Notes: a model not told the origin generated them from the sequence alone. 64,000 nucleotides of DNA from Cryptomeria japonica (GCF_030272615.1 NC_081405.1:468894008-468958007), one strand, 5' to 3'; positions 12,360-25,451 are shown, counted from the stretch's first letter. Translations and numbers: made by a program.

Positions 12360-12510
12360 ATGATGAAGAGGGAAGGTCCAAAGTTCAACAAAGAAAATTT
12401 TAGTATATGGAAAGACAGAATGAAGATATACATCAGAAGCATGGGTACTCAACACTGGAGCTATGTTGAGAATGCCTATGTTGCCCCTATCGGTACTCTC
12501 ACCGATGACC
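12360..12510 (+). pseudogene. gag: Element D gag, 5' piece, cut by element B
   Basis: Opens with ATG at 12360, the first ATG after the PBS with an open frame, and encodes about 50 residues. These include F-x-x-E-N-F-S-I-W-K-D-R-M, the F-x-G-x-x-Y-x-x-W-x-x-x-M-like start of plant Copia Gag. The frame is cut after TGACC by element B's left LTR. Skipping B and one TSD copy, the same codon resumes at 39097 without a frame change. Gag forms the virus-like particle in the cytoplasm. Confidence 0.9.
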
Positions 12511-13083
12511 TATTGGTAAACAGATTTGTCCTTCTTAAATACCTTTTAAAAATGACTCCCAAATGCCCAAGTTGAAAGACAAAACAAGAACCAACAGTTG
12601 AGTCACTTGCAATGGTGAGTGCAAGTGCTCTCTAAATTTTGATATGAAGGTACAAATCCCTTCATTGGATAAAAATATATATTTTTTGAATATGCTTTTA
12701 AGTAGAAAGCAATAAAGGAAGACTAACATCTACCCATAACCATGAAAGTAGATGCGAATAACAGATTTATAATACAGTGAATGAAGGTAAGTAAAACATA
12801 GTTTAATTATCCACACCCATGAAAATACCCTTTCTAATAGATCAAAATGATATGGATGTTGATCGAGTCTCTCTCATGTCTCAAAGGACAAGGGGGATAA
12901 AAATACCCAGACAAAGAGTTAACAACAAATTTCTTTCCAAATACAAATTTTTTTTGAAATCAAAGTTTTAGAATTAAATGCATACAGAGTTTAATGTAAC
13001 AGAAAAGGGCAATGAAAGGTAATCACAGAAGAAACAAAGTTCATTATGATGAAAAGAAAATATTGACAAATTCACAGATCAAC

Positions 13084-16000
13084 TGTAGTACCGCTGCCCT
13101 AATCAAATTCTAATCTCAGTTTAATTTTGGTTAGTTTATCTTAATATAATGTTATAGTCAGATGTTTGATTTAACGCATAGCTGTTGATGTGGTTTCCAC
13201 ACTAGTTGTATGCAAGTTGTTTAGTGTACCTATTTCATTGTATTAATATCGAGCTAATGCTTTCATTAAGTTTATATATGTATGCATGTATGACTCTTGG
13301 TTGCAGGAAATTTCAGGTACAACGCCGCATGAGTGCGAGGTTCGTCTTCACCTGGATTGGCAGGTTTGAGTGTACCTCTTTAATCCTTAGAGTTGGATTA
13401 GGTGGTCATAAGACCCTAGTTGACCTTAGTCATGCTCAAGTGAGCATCGTCAGTCGCCATCGGTAATCCCTTTTTGGTTGGGTTTGCGAGTCGTCTGTTT
13501 GGTTGACCTTCTCAGTTTGCGTGCTTGGTGCGTTTGGTTAAAATTGATTAATTAGTCCTTAGTAATTATTTTGATTAAATATGTATTTGTGCATTAGAGA
13601 TTAATGGACTAAATTAATCGGGGTTTCGTTATGCGATTTTCGTTGATATTGGATTGTTCATTTTAAATTGGGAGTAAGTTCGATTAAATGACTAATTTTG
13701 AATATTAAATGCATTTTGAATATGCTGTTGAATAGAAAGTTTTGTATTTAAATGGCTATAGATTTAATTGTATTATGTTGGCTTTTGAAATTAGAAAGGT
13801 TAAATTGAATTAAATGAGAAATCAATTTGGAATTGAAAGCAAGTCAATTTGTTGTTATAGTTAGAAAAGAATTAATTTTGAGAATTATTTTTAAATAAAA
13901 ATTTTAATTCCAAAAATGGAATTTTGGTCAACTCTTCCATATAACCTAATTTTTGGGGAGATTTTGGGGCATGGATATTTTTGGAAAATTTTTGGATGGA
14001 AAGAGATTTTGGGATGAAATTTGGGGGTTTTTGGAGAGGAGGGAGTTATGCTGGATCTGATAGGTGGGCTCTCCTTCAGCTATTCCAGGATTGCGTATGA
14101 AGGTAGGATTCTGAATTGTTTTTTTATTGCCAAAAGAATTTACTGTTCTGGTTGAAAGAAATGAATTTGTTATTGAAAAATCAGTTTGATTGATTAATAG
14201 AGTAGAATGGAAATAAGATCTTGAATTATCCCTCCTTGATCTCATTCTTTGTTTTCAAATCAATTTCTGGTTTGCTAAGAATGATTTAAAATAAATAAAA
14301 TTGAAATTTATTTGGGGGTTTGGCAGATTAGATGTTAAATTTGTGAAGAACAATCTTGTTTGACCATTGTGCTGATTGGTTTTGGAGGAACTTTTCCCTT
14401 TCCTGATCTGGGTATTTTTTTTCAATTGCTTATGAAGAATTAGAACCAAGAAAATATTTGTTTATTCCAGTCTCTGTGAGACTGTGTTCTTTTTTTTTTC
14501 CTTGCTGTGTATGAAAATTTTAACAGCAGATTAAAAATATATATATATATATTATTTTAAGCGAAATTATAAAGCACGGTGTGTTTTGGTTTATGGCGGA
14601 TTTGGGGGTTTACGGTATTGCCAAGGCCCTCGACCCAGGTTTGGGGAGAGCCAAGGCTTCCCTAAGCTTGGGGAGAGGCCTGCGGAGGCCATGCCGTGCT
14701 CTCCACGCAGCCTAGGCTGGGTGGAGACCACGTCATGGTCTCCCCAACCCTTCTGCAGGGAAAGGGAAAAACCGCGTGGGAGAAGCCCACGTGGCCCCCA
14801 CGTGGTTTTCTTTGAAGTTTTTTTTAATATTGTAATTCATGTTTTTTTTATTATTATTTTTAAATGAAAAAAAAAAAAAGCAAATAAATGAGTTTGTTGA
14901 ATTAAAAGTATTTTTTTTTTTAATAAAGTTTTCAGTTAATTATTAATTATTTTATATATATATGATTAATGGAAATTAATATATGTATATAAACTAATCG
15001 AGATTTAATTCGAAACTTGTGCAAATGCATTAATTATTAGTAAGATATATTTTATTAATAAAGATTAATAATTATATATTAACTAATAATTAACTGGGTT
15101 ATTGTGCACTATTAGTCGTTAATTGTGTATATTTTATTTATCGTGGAATAGTAAATATACTCTTTAATTAACAGTTAATTTTGGATTCTTCTATACGTGC
15201 GTAGGGAAGTAAGATTTGGATTTTAGAAATGATTATCTTCATTTGGATTCCCTTTTTATATTTATATTTCCGTGATCCGTATAGAGCAACTGGACTTGAA
15301 AATATGAAACTGTAGAAGTGGTTTTGAACCAGTATGTCAATGATGGTTTATTGGAGATTAAATATCTTATTTAAATGATTAATGGTTGTCTAAGTTTTAT
15401 TAATATGAATTTGGTTTAAGAACTCATTATGGCGTAATGTCTGTTCGATGCTTTGAACCTTAGAGAGTTAGAAAACCAAGATCAACCTATCCCTAGATGA
15501 GGTAGATAACTATTATCTAATATAGATCTTGTAGGAAACTTGATCGACGTTTAATGTTTAGATCAATTCAGAAAGATTGCATCTGTTGAATATTGTCCTT
15601 TCTGTTTATTGCCTTTGCGAGTTTAATTTCTGTATTCACTCTTAATTATGAATCGGCAAGTCGTGCTTTGTTTGTTAGGACCCTGTCGTATGGAATGATT
15701 TGGGGTACCTATTTCAGTCCTCAATTCCGAGTTGACTGTTGTATTGTGGTGTTGTCGTAGTTGGTCATATCCCTTGTATGGGTGTCGAATGATGATTCGT
15801 GGTTGACCTTAGTTTGTCAGGTCTCTAGTTAGAGCACCGTCAGTAAGTGTACCACTTTTGAGTCGTGTTTGACAAGATGTTTGTTTCTCCCTTCTTGAAC
15901 TCTGTTTGTCTGACCATGTGTATTCCTTGGGTTTTGAGTTTGTCTGAGTATAGTCTAGTGCCGTATGGGAAGTGGCTTTCGATTGGGGGCTGCGCCCAAA

Positions 16001-17365
16001 GTGGCTCCTGGGTAACCCGTCGAAAGTGAGTCTAATAAGTGATAACCTAACAGTAGATTAGAATGTAATCTCTAAGTAAGATAATTGTGCCTCACACATG
16101 GGACGAGTGCTATCATAGATTCGACATGCTGTGAGAAGGCCTGAAATGGCAAACCACCATCCTTGTCTTCACGAGAGGATGTGTGGGTCCACATGAGGCT
16201 TGGATGGGTCGGAGGCTCGGATTAGGTTACCAGGGTAACCCAGTGTATGGGGCTGGGACCTATGAAGACTTGCCATGGTAACCATACCAGGTTGTGTGAT
16301 GACACTTGTCCCTACGTTCGCCAGTGTGTTGTCGTTTTGTCCTGTTAGGAGTACCTTTGTGGGTCGTCCTTTGGTCTCTGCCCTTGTGAGTATCGGTTTC
16401 ATGTTAGACCTTGGGTGGTGATGACTCAGTTTTATGGATGCTCTTCTGGACCTTTGTATTAGCTTTGATTATGTTCAGCTGGATCCTGTTCTTTTCAGGG
16501 ATCGTTTATGTATTAATTGACTGATGCGGTCATTTGTATATTGTTTATGTTTCACCTTGATGGCTGGATTGTAATGGTGTAACCTCTTGTATTGTTAACT
16601 TTATTATTTATCAGAGGGGTCTTGCAGTTGAGCAGACCTAGAGATGTAGCCCTTTAGGGGTGAACTCCGAGATCATTATGGTGTTATGTGATGTATTCTC
16701 TTATGTTTCCCTTATTCAGCTTTATCATGTATGATTAGCTTATGTTAGAACCGTTAAGTGGATAAATGGAATTAACTTTAAATGTTTATTTGCGGTCTTT
16801 CTTGAATGCCATGTTGATCGAATGCATAAGTGGATGAGGTTTATCGTAGATGCTAGTATGCAATCATCTTTTAAAATGTATTAAATTGGAATATGAAAGA
16901 ATGTAACTTAGAGTAATGGAATATATATTCAGTTGTTGTTAAGGAAATTAAATATGCTTGAAAAGATCTCATATGTATATGATGAAATTCTAGTGTGTTA
17001 GAATATTAGATGTATGGCTGGTAATTTTAAACGAACTTGAATGAAGGTTATGAATAGATCTTAATGGATGAACCTTTGCTTGTGATTTATATTTCCATCT
17101 TCTGAAAGAAATTATCCTGATTAAGAATTATCTCATTGTTAAGATAATCTGCTTGTTGGATTAATTGTGTGAGTTAGTGAATTGTGAAATTTAAGTAATC
17201 TCATTGGGAAACTCTTTAGGTGTTAGTTGATGTCTTCCGCTATGTAATCTGAATCTTTGATATCTTGTTGTATCTTAATGTGGTGTAACTTTAAAAAAAA
17301 AAATTATTGCACTCTATTCTTGTGTTTAGCTTAATCCCTTCGGGGTTTCCTGGTGGGGCATTACA
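13084..17365 (+). mobile_element. Solo LTR, family C (copy C2), 4.28 kb
   Basis: Exact TSD TCAAC at 13079-13083 and 17366-17370. The uninterrupted site is preserved in B's other LTR near 37345 with a single TCAAC. Ends TGTAGTACC and GGGGCATTACA. It shares long blocks with C1 (2724-7060). A GC-rich island at about 14586-14815 with inverted GGGGAGA/TCTCCCC motifs is absent from C1. There is no internal domain. Near its end CCC-TTCG-GGG can form a tight hairpin. Orientation is taken from that hairpin and agreement with C1. Confidence 0.92.
14586..14815. repeat. GC-rich island with inverted motifs in LTR C2
   Basis: A sharp GC-rich patch in an AT-rich LTR, with repeated TTGGGGAGAG(G/C)C and GTGGAGACCACGTCATGGTCTCC-type dyads spaced a few tens of bases apart. 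The open frame across it is a by-product of low stop frequency in GC-rich DNA. Confidence 0.6.
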
Positions 17366-18342
17366 TCAACAAATCTTCTCCATTCCATCAATGCCAAAAA
17401 TGTGAGCTCACAGACTCAATTTTTCTAAAAAATAAAACTGTGCAGTCCAAAAAACAATGCTGCCTTTTCCTTTTTTTACAGTAGAAAGAGAAAGAAAAGA
17501 AAAGGAGAACCCTTTCTCCTTTCTTTCATTACATATATATAACTGATTCTTGAAAAGATTATTAATTAATATTTTCTTTTATCTTCTATCTTCTTCCGAC
17601 AACTCTTTTTAATTTTGTTTCAAATCTTTTATCCTCCATTCATTTCTGAAAAATATTTGAAGAGAATTTAATTTAAACACATCTAATTATGTGTTGACAG
17701 GTGGTCATTTCTTTTATATCTCCATTTCAAAGCCAAGTCTCCACCGTGAGCTTCTCATAATAATAGTTTTCTCAAAAATTTGTATATACCCGTACTCAGA
17801 GATCAATAACTTTCGAACGCAATAATATTTGTCCAATCTCTCTAATGATGATTTAGAAAACTAGGTTTTCTAAAACCTATCAAAATTTTAGCGTGATCCA
17901 ATTGTTCAATTAAAAGTTATACCCCCCGCACTGAGACTAATTTTTCCATCTCAGAAAATCCATGGTTACAGGTTGCATTAAAAACTATCAACAATATACA
18001 TGCCAAATCTTGCACATGGATCACGATTTTGAGCTACCATTTGAAAGAATGAGCTCTATTTTATGACAAAGCTCTCTTTATAATAGAGGAAGATTGTAAC
18101 TCTTCAGATTTTTTTGTAATACCGTGAGCTACTGAAATAATTTTTTTGAAAATATTATCAACTGATATCCTTTGTTATCAACATATGAATTAATAATTAA
18201 ATCCATCTTTCAAAACAACCGAATCTTCCTTTTTAACATGAAGGTTGGAATTTGTATGTGTTAGTGTGGCTATCTCAAAAGCCATCCAAACACTTTTACT
18301 CTCAGCTTAATGATCATTTTTTAAAAACATCCACATTCTAAA

Positions 18343-18715
18343 CCTGTGAACTTTGAACTTTGAACTTTGAACCTTGAACCTTGAGCCTTGAACCTGCGAG
18401 GTTCAAGCAAATGGTTCAAAAACACAAACTGCACCTATAGTATAATGCATTGATTGTTTTTTTCTTTCCATTTTCCTACGCATTGAACCTTGAACTTGAA
18501 CTAAAAAAGGTTCAATAGTTCAAGTTCAATGACCGAAAATTACAAACCCCAAAATTTGAATTTTGAACTTTTTGAACTTGCATGCTTGAACTAAAAAGGT
18601 TCAATAATTCAAGTTCAATGAACAAAAATTACAAATCCTGCTCTAGTTGAATTCGAACTTTGAACTTGAACCTAAACTTTGAACTTGAAAAGGTTCAAGG
18701 TTCAAGTTCAATGAC
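18343..18715. repeat. TTGAAC(C/T) heptamer array and stem-loop modules, left LTR of B
   Basis: Starts with a run of at least seven 7-bp units (TTGAACT/TTGAACC, about 18347-18400). Three modules follow, at about 18482-18535, 18565-18622 and 18647-18711. Each has direct GAACTT/GAACCT repeats, a short A-rich loop, then the inverse GGTTCAA...AAGTTCAATG. Each module could fold into a stem of about 20 bp with mismatches. The matching array is at 38346-38632. Confidence 0.88.
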
Positions 18716-18845
18716 AATTGTTCTTTTCGGCTGCCATGGAAAAACTTGTATAACTTTTTACTGGAAGCTTTGTTTCTTATGAAATTTTAACTATAGAATA
18801 AATAAGCTGAGTAGGGCATAATCCAGAAATAATTTTTGCATATGA

Positions 18846-19655
18846 TGTTGGCATATGGACACTCCAATGAGACATTGTGTGTGATTGGAGGTTTTGTCAT
18901 TGATGGAAACCTTGCAATCCTATGACACCGGCAAGACATCATACCGACAAAGCATTATTCAAGGAAGACAGTGCATCGACATCAACAAGATCACTCTACA
19001 CTGGCACCGGCACCAACACAGAAGAAAAGATGTATACCGGCATAGAGGCCGATAGGATTTTTGATATGTAATATTTTGATTTTTATTGTAAGCCGACTTG
19101 GCAAATTGTAAAATGACTCTTGTATATAAAAGAGATCATTATAGACATTTCTGAGAGTAAGGAAGTGAACAAAAAGAAAATTATTAGGCAGACCTAATGT
19201 ACAAATTATAGGTCAAGGGTATATGTAAATAACAGAGTTAGAATCGATACTGAATCTGGCATTAGAGATGCTATTGTAAAGTAGTACAGATCATTGGATT
19301 AGTACAATCCTCATTTTAAGTCAGTGTGACTTCTCATTGAGCAGTGAGCTCTAGGCAATTGGCCTTCCTGCATGTGCAGGCCCCTATTGTAAGTAATATT
19401 CTCTTATTGGCCAGTAAGTGAATATTGTCGGTGACAAATCCCACCGAGGTTTTTCCCACACCGGGTTTCCTCGTTAAACATCTTGTGTTATGGTGTTCTT
19501 TTCATGTGGATGTTTTTGATTCTGTTTATTACATTAATTCTTGCATACTAGTATACTACTACTTTATGTTCTGCATGTTTTAACTTAAGAAAATTTGAAT
19601 ATCGGTTAGATACTAATTCACCCCCCCCCTCTCAGTATCTGTGGGAACCCTAACA
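18846..19655 (+). mobile_element. Solo Copia LTR, family E, 810 bp
   Basis: Exact TSD TATGA at 18841-18845 and 19656-19660. B's other LTR has one TATGA at the equivalent place (about 38756). Ends TGTTGGCATA and AACCCTAACA. It carries the Copia LTR block GAGGTTTTTCCC...GGGTTTCC at about 19445-19472, a C-run with CTCTCAGTATC just before the end, and a CCTGCA-TG-TGCAGG hairpin at 19367-19380. No coding sequence is present. It is related at distance to 727-1871. Confidence 0.93.
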
Positions 19656-20575
19656 TATGACACATTAAAATCAATATTTAATTATTTGGGCATATGAGTA
19701 ACCTAAAAATTAAACAATTAAAATCTCCCAGCTGACATGGATTTTGGCCATAAAAATTGGTCATTTTGGAGAAGAGGATGTTAAAATTATCTCTATAAAA
19801 GGATTTTATGTCATCTTTCATAGAATTTAAAAAACAATGACTTCTTTGTGATTGGTAGGTAGGGGATGTCCAAGAGGGTGCCTGAAAGTTTGAACAAAGG
19901 TGACCAACACTTTCAACATTAAAACATTAGCAATAGCTGGTTTTTTTAGCTGATTATGGGGATTTAGGTATGAGAACAAATATAGGGCTAACATTGGCTC
20001 TGATTGGGGACTAGGACTGTAAAGGACTAGGAGAATCCAAAATGCCTCTGGGAGAGAAAAAAGAATAGTGCTTAGCCATTGGGTAATAAAGTCAAGACAA
20101 ATAGAGCACATGGATCTTCTTGCAGATGAGGGAAGAGGCAAAAAAATAAAACTAACAAGTGAAAACCCACACTAAAATAAGACCAAAAACTAAGACAAGC
20201 TACACCCAAATCACACCAAAAATTTATTTACAAAAGATCAGGCAAACAACCCATGCCTCCAAGAATGCAACTGGTTGTTCATGTAAAGCCATCAACTAGT
20301 TGTGAGAAGTATGTGCCAGTGCAGAAAAGTGGTTGATATGTAAGTAAAATCATTCCCAATAAATAACCTCCAACCATTATAAAGAAGGATCCAATAACAA
20401 CCCATTGTAAAAACTTCCTCAATAACATATCAGATCCAAAGAGCCACTATGCATCATAGACTTTTGGTTGCAACATGTCAACACCATCTTGAGTGAGCTG
20501 ATTCGTACTAGAAATACCACATTCTTCCATACAAATGTTAGAAAAATAAGTCATGCTTTTAATAGGACAACCTTC

Positions 20576-22057
20576 TTAAAAAGTGCAAGAATGATCTGTG
20601 AGAAAGTCTCTATCTAAATCTGAAATTTGACTCTCTACACATTCATTTTCCAAGAATTCATTATAAACATTAGCTTCAAAACAAAATGATTCCAGCATGA
20701 GATGACCATCAAACAACTCATCTTCACAATCAAATTTGAATATCTCTAATTCAGATTGCCTGTGTGATATCATAACAGAGGTGAATGAGTTTCCCTTGGT
20801 TTGCATTTCAGCATTCTCAAAATTCTTCAATGTTTTGGGCTGCAACAATTCCTCAATATCTTGCATGCCATCAAACTGAAAAGACTCGTACCTTGTCTGC
20901 ATATCAATATGAGAGATACCCCCTACTTTTTCACCACAAGGTATCTCTTGTTTATGTTGATCTGTTATGCTTCCTTGATTAAAATTATTAGCTGAAATTG
21001 CATTAGAAGTATCAAATGAAAAAGATTCAAATTCTGAAATAGAGACATTTTCCAGCAAACTTCCATCTAATTGTTCATCATCAAATCCTTTCTCTATAGA
21101 AGAAGCATCTGAGCAAGTCATTAAAATTTCTGATTGTGCGGTTTGATCACCCTCATCTTTAAATAAATTATCATTTTCAACATACAAATGACAAATCTCT
21201 ACAATGCTAGGAGAGCTATTTTCAATCACAGGAGGTTCTTGAAAATGTCCATCATTAAAGAGTGTTAAATTTTGAGAATAAGAGATAGGTAGTGCTATTT
21301 TTGCTGCTTTCATAACAAGTTTATTTTGTAGAGGCTCTTTCTTTGGATAAAAATTCTAATTATAAAGACAAATTTCAGATTGTGGCTCCCTCACAACACA
21401 TTCCTCCATGCATTTCATTTCACTTAGCAACATATCATCATCTACCTCAATAGCCTCTTTTTGTGCATCTTTCAAATTTTGTATTTTCTTACGCTCCAAC
21501 TGAAATTTAATTTCAGTTTGCAATGCAGCAATAAAAACACATAGCTAATTACTTTCAATTGGCTGGCAAGCTTGAGGAATTTTACCAGCACATCTATTAA
21601 ATCTATCAATAAAACCTCTCATAGATTCATCATTTTTCATCTGAATTTGAAAGAAATTCAACAATAACTTATAAGTATCAACCACAGGCTGAAATCTTCC
21701 AAGAAATTTTACCTTTAAGTCATCCCAGCTAGTAATGCATCCATCTGGAAAATTCTAAAACCACTCGGCGACATTTCCAACAAGGCTGTCAACAAACAAT
21801 CTCACAAAGACATTCTCTTCTTGCACTCCAAGAATCCCACAGGTAACCATGACTTCTTTAATGTGATCATCAGGATCTTGATTCTTATCTTCAGCAAACT
21901 TTGGAAAGCATTCGTTTGATCCTTTAGGAAGGGCTGAATATTGGGGCAAAGCAAATGGACCAAAATGAGTCCCCCATGGCTGAGCTGCAACTAAAGCCAT
22001 AATTTCAGATTGGAATTCTTCAACCAGACATAAATAGAGTCGCCAATCTTCTTTCAC
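20576..22057 (-). pseudogene. gag: Element B gag, one frame with three TAG stops
   Basis: From ATG at 22057 a single minus-strand frame runs about 493 codons to 20576, interrupted by three stops, all TAG. The first 250 residues hold a Gag/retrotransposon capsid signature: D-P-D-D-H-I-K-E-V, then A-E-W-F, and after the first stop W-D-D-L-K-V-K-F-L-G-R-F. This matches the retrotrans_gag pattern (WxxxxxxFxxxF). The C-terminal 245 residues (21313-20576) are very acidic and I recognise no domain there; no zinc knuckle or protease follows. The first TAG sits where Gln is common in the family, suggesting CAG to TAG. Gag would be the only protein this element family carries. Confidence 0.8.
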
Positions 22058-22119
22058 ACAGAGATGCCTTTAAAACTTGAGAAAAAAAAACAAAAATGAT
22101 TGATCTTTTGATTTCGAAT

Positions 22120-22136
22120 CCCCAACAGAGTCGCCA
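22120..22136 (-). other. Primer binding site of element B
   Basis: On the minus strand, TGGCGACTCTGTTGGGG follows a few bases after the LTR edge at 22143. This resembles the TGGCGACTC-GCTGGGGA primer sites of plant Tat/Ogre-type Gypsy elements, which pair with an arginine-type tRNA; the tRNA identity is from memory of the family. It fixes B's orientation. Confidence 0.8.
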
Positions 22137-25100
22137 AAAATCTGTTGGTAAACAAATTTGTCCTTCTTAAATACCTTTTAAAAATGACTTCCAAATGCCC
22201 AAATTGAAAGACAAAACAAGAACCAACAGTTGAGTCACTCACAATGGTGAGTGCAAGTGCTCTCTGAATTTTGATATGAACGTACAACTCTCTTCATTGG
22301 ATAAAAATATATATTTTCTGAATATGCTTTTAACTAGAAAGCAATAAAGGAAGACTAACATCTACCCATAACCATGAAAGTAGATGCTGTGAGGCCCTAC
22401 CCCGACCCATCCTATCTCTTCAGTTATTTTCATTTTGGAACTATTTTGGATGCTAGTTTTGACACACTATGGATATAGAACTTTGCATGGTCCCACGATT
22501 TTTGGTAACATTGATATATATGGATGCTTCATTTCTATGCCTTGTGGATTATAGAATATTATATGATTCTAGATTAGGGTAATATTGTGATGATGCAGGT
22601 TATTATCTAAACTTCAGGATTTGATATAATGTTTGGAAAATGTTTGCATATATTGTAGATGGATCAAATTTTGAGGATTATGAGGAAATTGCTTTGAATT
22701 GTGGCAAATTATATTTCATAATGTCAAGTCTTTGTAGAATGAATGTATTGTATTCTGATTATGTGATTTTATATATTATATGAGGCTATTTGGGAAGTAC
22801 TAATGTTTAAATTGAGATGTGCAGGAAAATATCAATGTGACCATGGAAATATTAGGGAGAATCAAGCCTAGGCCAATGTGCGTTAGTAAAACTAGGGGTT
22901 GTCTATTTGGAGAGACAACACCCCGTATGTACTGTATTTTATTCGTAAATGTAAAATGTTGCATGAGTGTAATTTGTATTTATTTGATTGATTAAATTGT
23001 TTAAGGGACAATTGCCATGTGGTTATTGTGATGTGGAATTATTTTGTAGTGTCACTTGACACCTATGTAGTATGTTGTGTTAGCAATTGTCATGTCACCT
23101 TTTTGAAAGTTTTATTTTTGTTAATGGTTATATCCCCTAATTATCCTTGAAGGAACCAAGAAATCTAGGTTAGAGAGCCACAAGGAAGGTCAACTCAGAG
23201 TTGACCCGTAGGTTAACTTCAGGTGGACTTTCTGAAGGTCAAATCAACTCCTAGAGTCAATTTTAGAGCTTTTCTATTAGGCCTCATGGGGTACCTATGG
23301 GTGAAGGCCAAAATTGGCCATGTGTCTTTCCCTTAGGACTTGTTTAACCACCCAAAAAAGTGGTTTTCCCAAGATGGACGAATTCCATCTATAGGAGTGC
23401 CATCCTTGGAAGGAGAACCTTTTTGGAGATAGTAATCCCTCTTCCCCATTCCATTTCCCTTCTCTAGGCACCTAGGTTAGGGAGTGTGTAAGACCTAGGG
23501 AAGACCAACCCAATGGGAGATCACTCACTCTATCCAAGAGGTTGGAAAGAGTGAGAGAGGCCTTCTTAGGCTAAGAATGGAAGCTTAGTGAGCTAATCAC
23601 CCACTCTCCACTTTTGGAGATTTTTGGAAAAATTTGAAAAGAAAAACCAGTTTTAGAAAATTGAGAGGAATTTTGGTGGCCAAGGATTGCAGAAAGTTGT
23701 GTGGATTGGGCAGCTCATCTCCAACTAAGTTTAGCATACCTATTGGCAGAATAAGGTTGGTTGTTATCTCCTCTTGGTTTTGTTGTCTATGTTAGTTATG
23801 TTGTTTTGTTGAAGGAAAGAAATGCTTGTAAAGAAAGTGTGTATGTAAATTGTTGTTGAAGAAAATAATGTGTAGTTTCATTTCTATATTTTTCTGTTTT
23901 GTGTTCTTGTTTTGGGAGTGTCCAAGATCTTCTACTCTTGGGAGAGTAGGATGATCTTGGGGTGGAAGAAGCATGACAGCCTTGGGTGAGAGGCTCTCCT
24001 TAAGGAGAGTGATCTCAAGGGTGTCCTTTGTGACCCTTGCTGCATAGCCTTGTGTATGCATTTGGGGGTCATAAGGGGAGAGAAATGGCTTTGAGCCTTT
24101 GAGGGGCATAAGGTGGTTGGGATGAATTCTGTTGAGTATTTTGTGTTGCCATGAGGTGGCTTGTGTTATATTTTTGGCTGCAGTCTCCCCAATGGTACTT
24201 GGTCCACTTCCACCCGTAGATTGATCACCCCAAGTGTGGTGAAAGTGTAGCTTGGGATGGGAAAGTGTATGTGTTGTGTGTTTGCCCTATTGTTGTGTTG
24301 TATTGCCTGATTGTAACCCATCTAGGTCTTGATTCTCCTAGCTCGGGGGTGGCTTCTGGTAAGCCTAGGCTGGGAGGTGAGCATCCCATGGTCACAGTCC
24401 TAAGTTTTATTTGCAGGTGGCTTGGAAAAAAAAAAAAAAAAAAGGACTAGGAGTTGCAGATTTTGTGTTGCAGACTTCTACTCAGATTCCTGATTTTTAT
24501 TTAAATGCAGAAAAGAAGAAAGAAATGTAACCTTATGCTTTGTAGCAAAAGAAAAAGAAGAGAAAGTGCATATGTAGATATAGGGCTTAAAATGATTCTG
24601 TTTCTGTTTAAATAAATGTAATTATTATTTTCTGTGTAAAGATTAGAAAAAAAAGAGGGACTGTTAGATTATCTACCCATTTTCTTATTTGGGCTATTGT
24701 AACTATCATTCTGGAAAAACAATGTAAATGTAATTCTTTTTATTATATTTTTATGTCTATTGTGTTTGTTGTAGTCTACATTTAAATCTGGTCGGTAACA
24801 TGTTTATTTACTGCATTAGTAAGGAAAAGAAAAAGAAATGCATTTAAATCTGGTCTGTAACATGTTTATTTACTGCATTAGTAAGGAAAAGAAAAAGAAA
24901 TGCAGTAGGGTCATTATTTACTTGCATAGCTTAAATTCTGTTAATTTTATGACTGTTTTAAAAAAAAAAGACTGAACTAGTATTGTTTTGTATTTCTCAC
25001 TATCTACTTGCATAGTTTAGATTCTGTTATTTTATGACTGTAAAAAAAAAAAAAAACAGAACTATTTTATTTCTGTAGCAAGTTCAAATGAAAGGAAGAA

Positions 25101-25400
25101 AAAAATAAAATATAGACCTATTCTAAATGCTGAAAGAAGACCAAAAACAGAATGTAAATAGTTGAAAATCCCAAATCAATATAAGGGTTTTAACCCTATT
25201 ACTTCAACATTTAGTCATATATATCTCTATATGTATATAAGTATATATATTGAAAATATATACCTATATAGATATAAGATATATATATATATAAGCTTCC
25301 TGTAATGTGCATACCCCTGTAACAACGAAATAAAAGACATATTCGGAATCCTGTGCATCTCTGTTACAAACATATAAAAGAATGGCAGAATAGACTTCTT

Positions 25401-25451
<51 letters not shown>

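Larger units (their letters stand above)
12511..19993 (-). repeat. Left (3') LTR of element B, interrupted by C2 and E
   Basis: The LTR pieces are 12511-13083, 17371-18845 and 19661-19993; between them lie solo LTRs C2 and E with their TSDs. The edge reads TATTGGTAAAC where the right LTR has TGTTGGTAAAC, and the other end is GGGCTAACA. Alignment to 22143-39091 is good throughout, with one additional TTGAAC-rich module here (18340-18715). Confidence 0.9.

Noticed and set aside
12535-12729. Minus-strand frame at the B/D junction as a gene
   Set aside because: It lies in the LTR of B and recurs in the sister LTR (22054-22287) with changes; no domain.
19994-20010. Second primer binding site at B's left LTR (GGCTCTGAT)
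   Set aside because: B's true PBS is at 22120-22136 on the minus strand with matching gag orientation; the left motif is only partly like a Met-tRNA site and on the wrong side.
24265-24450. Small secreted-like ORF in LTR of A (also 33989-34216)
   Set aside because: Hydrophobic start and poly-Lys end come from a T/G-rich region and a poly-A run; changes between LTR copies alter its end.
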